A stretch of DNA of 6,094 bases, taken from UBA1413 sp964349885 (lineage in GTDB: Bacteria; Bacteroidota; Bacteroidia; Bacteroidales; Prolixibacteraceae). Position numbers and translations under genes: made by a program. Of the stretch, positions 1 to 6,050 are shown one piece after another. The notes under the pieces are model-generated. The model saw nothing but the letters and a program-made list of their open reading frames with translations. It searched no databases and was not told the DNA's origin. The stretch spans positions 1-6,094 of the forward strand of contig CAYGIQ010000159.1 in assembly GCA_964349885.1 (NCBI GenBank). The letters run 5' to 3'. Position 1 is the first letter of the stretch. Each line of letters begins with the position of its first letter.

Positions 1-1922
1 AGCTCTGCCTGGGCAGCCGAATACCATTTGAGAAAATCATGGGGAAAACCCCTCGCCGACAACCGGTTGCTTGATGAAGAGCTTCCTTCGTAACTATAGA
101 CCGCGGTTCCAAACAGCGTGTGTTTGTCGAATGATCGGTTATAACTTAAAATGTTCTCAATGACAGCATTGTTGAATCTTGCCCGATCGGTGTTGGCGCT
201 TCCGGCTGCTTCAAGTCCGATTTTTGTATTTCTGCCGCGGTAGGTGGCTTCATCGGTAAACCTTGCCCTGATCCCGGAGTTGATTCGATAACTCAGGCCT
301 GTTATAAAGGGTACATTGATTAATGCATAGTTGTTGCTGATTACCTGATACGATTGATTGACATTGTCGTAAAGGGTCATTTGCAAAGGGTTTCCGAAAT
401 AACGGTCATCGTCCCATATATATATGGCCATCGAGCCGTCGGCTTCGTAGGCTTTGGTCAGCGGATTGGTCTGGAACAAGTCAGACATATCTGGACCTAA
501 GCCACTCCTATCGTCGAAAGTTAACTGAGTTCTCGATCCTATAGTGAGCCAGCTCGTTATATTGGAATCAATGTTGATGCGGGTAGTAAGCCTTTTATAA
601 TTGTCATTGATAGCAAGTCCTTTTACATCGAGCAAGTTGCCTGATAGAAAGTATTTTGTATTGGAACTCCCTCCTGATACTGAGAGTGTATGCTGCTGTG
701 TAGTACCATCGCGTAAGCCCAAGCTTGGCCAATTTGTCTCAATTCCTGATTCATAAAGAGTGCGCTCAGATTTTGTCATTGCTCCCGGGAACCGGATCAT
801 TTTAAAATCATAAAATTCTTTGCCATCCATGTAGTCGGGCAGATTGGAAAAAGTTTGCATGGAGTAATATCCTTCGTACGAAATTTTTGGTTTTCCTTCC
901 GATCCCTCTTTGGTAGTTATCAGAATAACTCCGTTCGACCCCCTTGATCCGTAGATGGCTGCCGCTGAGGCATCTTTTAGTATTTCGATCGATTGCACAT
1001 CGTTGGGACTAATGTCACGAATGGCACCGTTGTATGGAATGCCGTCAACTACAATCAGAGGTGTGTTATCGGCCAAAATGGAGTTGCGACCCCTGATCAT
1101 AATCGATTCCCCGGGAGCTGCACCAGATGTTGTCTGGTTGATCATGATTCCGGGAATAGAACCTTGTATTGCCTGTGCAATGTTGAGGTTGGGAACCATA
1201 TCCAAACGCTCCTTGCCGAGCGATGCTACAGTTCCTGTAATATCACTGCGTTTCTGTGTTCCATATCCAACTACAACAACCTCGTCCACCCCGATCGCTT
1301 CCTCCTCCATTACCACATCGTAGAGGGTACTTTCGGTAACAACAATCTGTGTCTTCTTCATGCCAATAAACGAAAGCTCTACAATTTGGGCTGTAATTGG
1401 AATCGACAATGTAAAACTGCCATTATTGTTGGTGACAGTTCCAATGGTAGTGCCCTGAACAACCACTGAAACACCGGGCAAGGGCAATCCTCTTGTATCT
1501 CTTACGTTTCCTGTAATTTCCCTTCTTTGTGGTTGCTGATTGCTTTGAATTACAGTAGGGGTTTCAATTCTTTCTGTCAGGATTACCTGCCTGTCGCGGA
1601 TTTCATAATTTACACCGGTCTGATCACAGAAGCTTTCCAGAATATCGGTAAAGGAAGCATCTTTGAAATCGGCAGTAATCTTTTTGTTAAAATCAAAAAT
1701 TTCATCCTTGTACAGAAAAATAAAATTGGTTCTCTCCTCTAAAGTAGAGATTGCTTCTCTGATATTTGACTGTTCAAATTTCAGAGACAATCTTACTTGT
1801 GAGTAGCTGTTACCAAAGGAAGTCATAACTAAAAAAACCAAGATGGTGGTAAGTTTCATCGGTAATAGGTTTAGGTTAATCCATCCCTTTGCTGGATTAT
1901 TAGGGTTCTCCTTTTTTTTCAT
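1..1922 (-). CDS. SusC/RagA-like TonB-dependent outer-membrane transporter with N-terminal STN signalling domain (3' part missing)
   Basis: Only the first 640 codons are present; the reading frame stays open to the left edge. SusC proteins usually have about 1000 or more residues, so most of the beta-barrel is outside. Order: signal peptide with a long n-region (hydrophobic core about 23-36, likely cleavage near SYSQ at 39-42), STN domain about 43-116, carboxypeptidase-regulatory-like beta-sandwich about 134-206, TonB-box-like DEVVVVGYG (213-221), then a plug containing VVDGIPY (291-297) and KDASAAAIYGSRGSNGVILI (316-335), the hallmark of the SusC family. It would import a ligand, usually a glycan, across the outer membrane using TonB energy. 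The STN domain is known to signal to FecR-type anti-sigma factors, and one is encoded just upstream. The start at 1922 (MKKKENPNNP) is chosen because STN-bearing SusC proteins often have such a basic extension; ATG at 1859 (MKLTTILVF) is the alternative. The substrate cannot be read from this sequence. Confidence 0.95.
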   Translation of the reverse strand, partial: MKKKENPNNPAKGWINLNLLPMKLTTILVFLVMTSFGNSYSQVRLSLKFEQSNIREAISTLEERTNFIFLYKDEIFDFNKKITADFKDASFTDILESFCDQTGVNYEIRDRQVILTERIETPTVIQSNQQPQRREITGNVRDTRGLPLPGVSVVVQGTTIGTVTNNNGSFTLSIPITAQIVELSFIGMKKTQIVVTESTLYDVVMEEEAIGVDEVVVVGYGTQKRSDITGTVASLGKERLDMVPNLNIAQAIQGSIPGIMINQTTSGAAPGESIMIRGRNSILADNTPLIVVDGIPYNGAIRDISPNDVQSIEILKDASAAAIYGSRGSNGVILITTKEGSEGKPKISYEGYYSMQTFSNLPDYMDGKEFYDFKMIRFPGAMTKSERTLYESGIETNWPSLGLRDGTTQQHTLSVSGGSSNTKYFLSGNLLDVKGLAINDNYKRLTTRINIDSNITSWLTIGSRTQLTFDDRSGLGPDMSDLFQTNPLTKAYEADGSMAIYIWDDDRYFGNPLQMTLYDNVNQSYQVISNNYALINVPFITGLSYRINSGIRARFTDEATYRGRNTKIGLEAAGSANTDRARFNNAVIENILSYNRSFDKHTLFGTAVYSYEGSSSSSNRLSARGFPHDFLKWYSAAQAE

Positions 1923-1964
1923 AAATTTGATTGGTTAAATGAGACACTGGGTTTTGTTTGGCCG

Positions 1965-1996
1965 GAACCGGTATTTGCTGCAACAACTGCCGGTTC
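1965..1996 (-). promoter_or_regulatory. Inverted repeat in the fecR-susC gap, possible mRNA hairpin or operator
   Basis: GAACCGG at 1965-1971 and CCGGTTC at 1990-1996 are perfect 7-bp complementary arms around an 18-base spacer. The spacer itself contains the small dyad TTGCTGCAA. The repeat lies 8 bases after the fecR stop and about 42 bases before the susC start. No T-run follows in the minus direction, so a simple intrinsic terminator is unlikely. A partial attenuator, an mRNA processing or stability element, or a protein-binding site are all possible. The arms are seen in the sequence; the function is inferred. Confidence 0.4.
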
Positions 1997-2004
1997 ACTT
2001 TTTA

Positions 2005-3195
2005 TTATCTGCTTATTTTATAGTTTCCCTCTGAAAGTTTTTCAAAATTTACATGAGCCGCGATGGCTAATCGTGCCAATGTTTCGTCAATTTCATCTGT
2101 AAGCTCCAACTTGCCCGAGATTTGTATCGCTCCAAGCATTGCGTTGCTGTATTGAAAGGTAATGTTGTAGTATCGTTCGAGCCTTTTTAAAATCCGGTTC
2201 AGATGGAGGCTTTCAAATTTATAAACTCCATCTGTCCACAAAGTATAAAAATCTGTATCGACTGCCCTCACCTGTGTTGCTGCGGTTTTTCGGTCGTAGG
2301 AGGCTAACTGTCCGGGCGATAGCTCAATGGGCTTCTCGAAGAATCCGGCCTCATTCCGACTTATGGAAATCTTTCCAGCCGTTAACACTGCTTCAATGAT
2401 GTTATCTGTTGGATAGGCCAGCAGATTAAAACTTGTTCCTAAGACCTTGATTTGCAAATCGCTTGTTTTGACGATAAAAGGTCGACTGCTTTCATGTGCA
2501 ACTTCGAAGAATGCTTCACCTATCAACACAACTTCTCGTAAATTGGATCTAAAAACTTCGGGGTAGATGAGTCGACTTCCTGCATTCAAGAAAACGGCGG
2601 TTCCATCCGATAAGGTCAGACGGGTTGTTTTACCATGGGGTGTAACCAGCTGATTAAACTTTGACGTGGATTCGGTTTCTGTGTTGGCCGTCGAATATCT
2701 CTGACTATCGATGATCAGAGCCCCATCTTTACCATGCTTAATATCGGATATGTCTTGCTCTAACTCAATGTTTTCTCCAGATGGCCTTATCAGACGTATT
2801 TTGTTTCCAGTATTTACTTCTTCAAATCCGTAAGCGATAATCTCAGAAGGGATGGTAGCCTTTTGGTGAAAGAGCAGTGCTCCTATTCCAAAAAAAAGTA
2901 CCGCTACTGCAGCATACCGTAAAATGGGAAACAAAGTTCTTTGAGCAAAATTTTGTTTGGTTTGTGCCTCCGTCCGCTTGATTATTTCAGCAAACAAAAT
3001 AACCTTGTCCTCTTTCGATAAATTGATGTCCTCGGTTCGAAATTGGTAAAGAATCTTTCTCGCCAATAGGATGTTGCTTCGTTCGTCGGGATGAGATTGA
3101 ATATACGCATTGAACCACAAATCTGATTCTTCCGACGGTTTTAGAGCTGCATTAACGAATTCTTCGTTTTCGATAAATTGGGATAGTTTGCCCAT
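2005..3195 (-). CDS. FecR-like anti-sigma factor, single-pass inner-membrane protein with C-terminal DUF4974-like domain
   Basis: This 396-residue protein has the Bacteroidota FecR layout. A cytoplasmic part of about 90 residues should hold the sigma-binding region. One membrane segment follows at about 91-109 (ILRYAAVAVLFFGIGALLF), with basic residues just before it. The periplasmic FecR domain is at about 182-280, with the typical TPHGKTTRLTLSDGTAVFLN (185-204), LIYPEVF (209-215) and GEAFFEVAH (226-234). The DUF4974-like C-terminal domain is at about 323-395. It should hold the ECF sigma factor encoded 46 bases upstream inactive, or help activate it, until the STN domain of the downstream SusC protein signals ligand binding. 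The length is normal and no break is seen. The ATG at 3195 is the only start that gives the full cytoplasmic part; no Shine-Dalgarno motif precedes it, as is normal for the phylum. Confidence 0.95.
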   Translation of the reverse strand: MGKLSQFIENEEFVNAALKPSEESDLWFNAYIQSHPDERSNILLARKILYQFRTEDINLSKEDKVILFAEIIKRTEAQTKQNFAQRTLFPILRYAAVAVLFFGIGALLFHQKATIPSEIIAYGFEEVNTGNKIRLIRPSGENIELEQDISDIKHGKDGALIIDSQRYSTANTETESTSKFNQLVTPHGKTTRLTLSDGTAVFLNAGSRLIYPEVFRSNLREVVLIGEAFFEVAHESSRPFIVKTSDLQIKVLGTSFNLLAYPTDNIIEAVLTAGKISISRNEAGFFEKPIELSPGQLASYDRKTAATQVRAVDTDFYTLWTDGVYKFESLHLNRILKRLERYYNITFQYSNAMLGAIQISGKLELTDEIDETLARLAIAAHVNFEKLSEGNYKISR

Positions 3196-3241
3196 TCCAG
3201 AGGTTTAGTCGTTCACCTAGATAGGGCAACAGACTTCCTTT

Positions 3242-3847
3242 TTATGGACAAATATTTGATTGTTTTTTTGAAAAAAATGTAAAAAAGAATACAATTCCTT
3301 GTATATCAATAATTTTGCGGATCTTTTTTATGGCTCGATACACTTGCTTTCTTACCGATTCAACTGTAATGTTCATTATCTGGGCAATCTCAGGGTAGTC
3401 TAATGACTCGTTAAATTTAAGGTAAAGAGCTTCCTTTTCCTTTGATGACAAATCCTTGAGCAGATGACTTATCTTTCTTTGGTTATCCATCAAATCTTCC
3501 TTTTCCAGAAGAACAGTATCCGCTGTATATTTTGAATCAAAGTAGATTTTGTCGGAGATTTTGTTGGTTGAATGTTTGCGGTTATAATGAATCTTTTTAA
3601 AAATGTTCCTTTTAAGCGCGAGCAGCAGATAATACTTTACGTGGGCAGGATCGGACGCAATTTTTTCCCTTCTGAGGTAAAGATCAATAAAAACTTCCTG
3701 TATGGCATCTAATACAAGGTGTTCGTTGGCGCAAATTTTTGAACCATACCGAAACAGGACATCAATAAATCTGTTGTACACATGGGCAAATGCAACTTGA
3801 TTGCCTTGTTGAAAATGCTTCCGTATTTCGGGCCAATCGGATTCCAT
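3242..3847 (-). CDS. FecI-like ECF RNA polymerase sigma factor
   Basis: This 201-residue protein is the usual size of Bacteroidota ECF sigma factors that pair with FecR. Sigma region 2 spans about 15-82, including DAIQEVFIDLYLRREKI (47-63), which matches the core-polymerase-binding and -10-recognition helices. Region 4 spans about 127-178, with the helix-turn-helix YPEIAQIMNITVESVRKQVY (151-170). After region 4 comes a short hydrophobic tail, GIVFFFTFF (184-192). It should direct RNA polymerase to promoters of its own uptake locus when the FecR partner encoded 46 bases downstream is signalled. It is probably cotranscribed with fecR and possibly with susC. The ATG at 3847 (MESDWPEIRKHF) gives the full region 2. 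The tail is encoded by runs of T and A that could be prone to slippage; an indel there would alter only the last residues after region 4. Confidence 0.95.
   Translation of the reverse strand: MESDWPEIRKHFQQGNQVAFAHVYNRFIDVLFRYGSKICANEHLVLDAIQEVFIDLYLRREKIASDPAHVKYYLLLALKRNIFKKIHYNRKHSTNKISDKIYFDSKYTADTVLLEKEDLMDNQRKISHLLKDLSSKEKEALYLKFNESLDYPEIAQIMNITVESVRKQVYRAIKKIRKIIDIQGIVFFFTFFSKKQSNICP
3263..3286 (-). repeat. Homopolymer cluster and A/T quasi-palindrome at the 3' end of the sigma factor gene
   Basis: On the plus strand there are seven T (3263-3269), one G, seven A (3271-3277), TGT, then six A (3281-3286). The first two runs form 7-bp complementary arms around one base. The cluster encodes the hydrophobic tail of the sigma factor (FFFTFFSKK). 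Reading through a one-base loss or gain here gives short alternative tails that stop inside the sigma-fecR gap, so no fusion to FecR results. Confidence 0.6.
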
Positions 3848-3886
3848 TGTTGAAAGATGGGTTATTTGACTTACTATATGCCCTTG

Positions 3887-3920
3887 TAAACGTATGAAAA
3901 AATTGGTAACGTGATTCTAA
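3887..3920 (-). promoter_or_regulatory. Weak candidate housekeeping promoter for the sigma-fecR unit
   Basis: Read on the minus strand, TTAG (3920-3917) and TACGTTTA (3894-3887) are separated by 22 bases. Each differs by one base from the Bacteroidota primary-sigma consensus, TTTG at -33 and TAnnTTTG at -7. The site lies about 40 bases upstream of the sigma start and downstream of the hairpin at 3979-4020, which is a sensible place. The matches are imperfect in A/T-rich DNA, so this is only a candidate. Confidence 0.22.
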
Positions 3921-3978
3921 GATCAAGCTTTACGCCTGACTTCCTTCTTTGAATTTTGGTTGACGGGTAAGATACATA

Positions 3979-4020
3979 TCAAATCAGGTCAGTCAAATTT
4001 GCTGACTGACCTGATATTGA
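3979..4020 (-). terminator. Strong hairpin after the isomerase gene, probable intrinsic terminator
   Basis: ATCAGGTCAGTCA (3983-3995) and TGACTGACCTGAT (4003-4015) are perfectly complementary 13-base arms around a 7-base loop. TCAA (3979-3982) and TTGA (4017-4020) extend the stem by four pairs if A4016 is bulged. The stem begins 19 bases after the isomerase stop codon on the minus strand. The sequence after it, TTTGATATG, is only a weak U-tract, so efficiency is uncertain. Its position suggests it ends the isomerase transcript and separates it from the sigma-fecR-susC unit. A dyad operator for the sigma gene is a less likely alternative, as the site is about 130 bases from that start. Confidence 0.7.
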
Positions 4021-4039
4021 GGTTATGGTTTCTATGAAA

Positions 4040-4894
4040 TCAATACGTCAAACTCTTTAAATAGGCGATGGATTGTGGGACCTGAGTGGAATAGTCCGGA
4101 CTTTCGTCCTCGATGTAGAAGTGTTTGATACTCGTTTTGCGGGCTGCCTTCAGGATGGCTGGCAGATCGAGTTGGCCTGTCCCCAGCGCAACGTCGTTGG
4201 TTCCTGGCGTTCTACCTGTCATATCGCCGGGAACCCCCTTTTTCAGATCTTTCAAATGCATGAGCTTAAACCGTTTGGGGTACTTCAGAAGAAGCTCGGC
4301 CGGGTCGTGCCCGGGAAAGAAAGTCCATAAAATGTCCATTTCAAATCCTACATATTTTGGATTTGTGTGCTGAATAATGTAATCGAAGAAGGTGCCGTCT
4401 TCCCAAGGGTAAAATTCGAAGCCATGGTTATGGTAGCAGAAGGTGATTCCAAACTCTTTCTTGAGAACTTCGCCTGCCCGGTTGAAATCTGCCACTGCTT
4501 TTTGCGCTTGCGGCAAATCGAAGGGCGCCTGATGCGGAATAGACGCAACCCTTACGAACTTGGCCCCCAGTATTTTAGCATTCTTGCCTACCTCCTGGAT
4601 TTTGGTGTTCATGTCGTTGTAGCTTACCCCAAACGAAGAGCATTTCATACCCCGTTCATCGAGCATCTGCCTTATCTCGGCAGCAGTTCTACCGAAGAGG
4701 TTCGAAAATTCCATATCGGTTATCCCCAAACTCCTGATGGTGTCGAGCGTTGCTGCGACATCCTTGGCAAAACTGTGCCTATAGGTGTAGGATACCATTC
4801 CTGGCATTTGAGGAAATAACGGCCGGCTTTTTTGCGCTTCAGCACTTCCCAATGCTGAAACGATGATCAATAAAACAATGAGTAATTTTTTCAT
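4040..4894 (-). CDS. Exported sugar isomerase/epimerase-like TIM-barrel protein (xylose isomerase-like superfamily)
   Basis: This is a 284-residue protein with a clear signal peptide (hydrophobic MKKLLIVLLIIVSALGSAEA, likely cut after AEA at 20), so it should act in the periplasm or outside. The mature part fits the AP-endonuclease-2/xylose-isomerase-like barrel. It has the motifs of the group usually labelled sugar phosphate isomerase/epimerase: YHNHGFEF (154-161), FEMDILW with GHDP (184-198), LMHLKDL (211-217) and YIEDE (260-264). Likely metal or catalytic residues are H155, H157, E160, D187, H213 and E262, by family analogy. The group includes sugar epimerases, inosose dehydratase relatives and enzymes acting on oxidised sugars; the substrate here is unknown, and an exported protein is unlikely to use a cytoplasmic sugar phosphate. 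The length is normal. The gene stands alone between a 292-base gap and a terminator-like hairpin, and may be linked to the EEP gene upstream. ATG 4894 is fixed by the signal peptide. Confidence 0.9.
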   Translation of the reverse strand: MKKLLIVLLIIVSALGSAEAQKSRPLFPQMPGMVSYTYRHSFAKDVAATLDTIRSLGITDMEFSNLFGRTAAEIRQMLDERGMKCSSFGVSYNDMNTKIQEVGKNAKILGAKFVRVASIPHQAPFDLPQAQKAVADFNRAGEVLKKEFGITFCYHNHGFEFYPWEDGTFFDYIIQHTNPKYVGFEMDILWTFFPGHDPAELLLKYPKRFKLMHLKDLKKGVPGDMTGRTPGTNDVALGTGQLDLPAILKAARKTSIKHFYIEDESPDYSTQVPQSIAYLKSLTY

Positions 4895-4960
4895 AAGGAT
4901 TCTTGTTTTGGTTTTGTAGGTTTAGACTTCTATATAAAGTAAATGGCTAACTCCATGCTG

Positions 4961-5005
4961 TGTGTTGTCGGCACCTTTCCCTTTAAATATTCTTTCCACA
5001 ACACA
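4961..5005. repeat. Spaced inverted repeat upstream of the isomerase gene
   Basis: TGTGTTGT (4961-4968) and ACAACACA (4998-5005) are perfect 8-bp complementary arms with a 29-base spacer. They lie 67 to 111 bases upstream of the isomerase start. They could be paired half-sites for a regulator or a leader-RNA stem. Arms of this length at this distance can also occur by chance. Confidence 0.4.
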
Positions 5006-5111
5006 TAAAAAGGTTATGGCTTTAATAAGTTGCCAATGGCTTAGAGAAGGTTGGATAGGCTTTTATCCCTACTCCGAATGATATTTCACAGTCACTAAAT
5101 GTAGGGAAAAT

Positions 5112-5136
5112 ATTGCAGGATTGCTTAATTGCAGGA
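5112..5136. repeat. Tandem 9-bp direct repeat with 16-bp period
   Basis: ATTGCAGGA occurs at 5112-5120 and again at 5128-5136, separated by TTGCTTA. It lies about 50 bases after the EEP stop codon and about 220 bases upstream of the isomerase start. The spacing is about one and a half helical turns. A regulator-binding site is possible but unproven. Confidence 0.4.
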
Positions 5137-5186
5137 ATTTTTAACTAAATGAACCTACAATATCCTTGATTGGCATGCGGAAAAAA

Positions 5187-6050
5187 TTAAAAAGAGATCT
5201 CGGCCAAAACTGCCAAATGGTCTGATGGGTAATACACTCCGAATGAATCCGACAGGATTCCGTGCCGCAAAACATTGACTCCTTTGGTAACGAAGATGTA
5301 ATCAATTATGCGGCTGTTTTGTTTTACTTGGAAACCACCACTGGTATATTCTGGTCCATAGGGAGGTGTCTGAGATATTGTGCGAGAGTCGATCAACTCT
5401 TTTATTATCAATTGAATAGGCTCACTCTCCTTGACAGCGTTAAAATCGCCCGTAACCACTACCGGCAACTTGTCTTTATTGATCGATTCAATTTTGGATA
5501 GGAGCAAATTCGACGACGATCGTCTGGCCACCTCTCCGCGATGATCGAAATGGGTGTTGAACAGATAAAACTGCTGGTTGCTTATTTTATCGCGGAGTCT
5601 GATCCAGGTTACCGTACGGTTGTGATGTGCATCCCACCCAAAACCGGGTTTTTCTGGTGTTTCGCTTAACCAGAATGTGCCATCTTCGAGTTTCTCAAAA
5701 CGCGATAGCCTGTAGAAAATCATCATATGCTCACCAGCCGATTTTCCATCATCGCGGCCCACCCCTACAGATCCAAAGTCAGGAAACTTCTGAACTACAT
5801 CTGCCACTTGGTTCGGAAGTGCTTCCTGCAGTCCGAAGATATCGGCCCCATGGAATCTAAGCAAGCCGCTTACATTGTCTCTTCTGTTTCTCCAAACATT
5901 AATGCCATCGCCTTCAGTATCAAGCCTGATGTTGTAAGCTATTACGCTAAAACTGGCAGATTTCTCCCTCAAATCTTCGCCAACCTTCGATGCTCTGAGT
6001 GTTCCTATAAAAGGTATACAAAGCAGCAGGGCAATTATTATTTTTTTCAT
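5187..6050 (-). CDS. Exported endonuclease/exonuclease/phosphatase (EEP) superfamily hydrolase
   Basis: This is a 287-residue protein with an N-terminal signal peptide (MKKIIIALLLCIPFIGTLRA, likely cut near 20), so it should act in the periplasm or outside. The EEP fold fills the rest, with the complete metal-dependent phosphodiesterase set of the DNase I-like superfamily: N40 (AYNIR), E76 (LQE), R145 (HNRTVTW), H167 (NTHFDH), D202 and N204 (GDFNA), D250 (IDYIFV), and D277-H278 (SDHLAV). It should hydrolyse phosphoester bonds with Mg2+. Family members act on DNA, RNA, inositol phosphates, sphingomyelin or sugar phosphates, and sequence reading alone cannot choose between them. The length is typical of small secreted bacterial members. 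The ATG at 6050 is chosen for the signal peptide; the frame is open upstream to the window edge but shows no ATG, GTG or TTG there. It is codirectional with the exported isomerase, so a joint role in scavenging is possible. Confidence 0.92.
   Translation of the reverse strand: MKKIIIALLLCIPFIGTLRASKVGEDLREKSASFSVIAYNIRLDTEGDGINVWRNRRDNVSGLLRFHGADIFGLQEALPNQVADVVQKFPDFGSVGVGRDDGKSAGEHMMIFYRLSRFEKLEDGTFWLSETPEKPGFGWDAHHNRTVTWIRLRDKISNQQFYLFNTHFDHRGEVARRSSSNLLLSKIESINKDKLPVVVTGDFNAVKESEPIQLIIKELIDSRTISQTPPYGPEYTSGGFQVKQNSRIIDYIFVTKGVNVLRHGILSDSFGVYYPSDHLAVLAEISF

Larger units (their letters stand above)
4895..5186. other. Noncoding gap between the EEP and isomerase genes
   Basis: No coding sequence is supported here; the open frames are about 20 codons or shorter and resemble nothing I know. 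The gap is A/T-rich and contains an 8-bp spaced inverted repeat (4961-5005), a 9-bp direct repeat (5112-5136), three AGCCAT copies on the minus strand (4943-4948, 5016-5021, 5036-5041) and a 5-bp dyad, GGATA/TATCC, at about 5054-5069. I see no good match to the Bacteroidota TTTG/TAnnTTTG promoter and no clear terminator after the EEP gene. The gap is large enough to hold a promoter for the isomerase gene, possibly one read by an alternative sigma factor. Confidence 0.6.

Noticed and set aside
414..427. Perfect 14-bp palindrome CCATATATATATGG
   Set aside because: It lies inside the SusC coding frame, encodes part of MAIYIWDDD, and is simple alternating A/T sequence, so a regulatory role is not supported.
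955..1742. Plus-strand open frames of 71 to 158 codons
   Set aside because: They are antisense to the SusC coding sequence, which shows clear family motifs in the minus frame. Their translations resemble no known protein.
4073..4819. Plus- and minus-strand open frames overlapping the isomerase gene
   Set aside because: They are shadow frames of a well-supported exported TIM-barrel gene and have no recognisable domains.
5016..5081. Plus-strand 21-codon frame starting MALISCQW
   Set aside because: It is short, runs against the direction of all neighbours, and has no recognisable features; chance is the simpler explanation.
5187..5202. GAGATCTC palindrome followed by T-runs at the EEP stop, considered as a terminator
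   Set aside because: The palindrome has no loop bases and overlaps the last codons, so it cannot form a normal hairpin.
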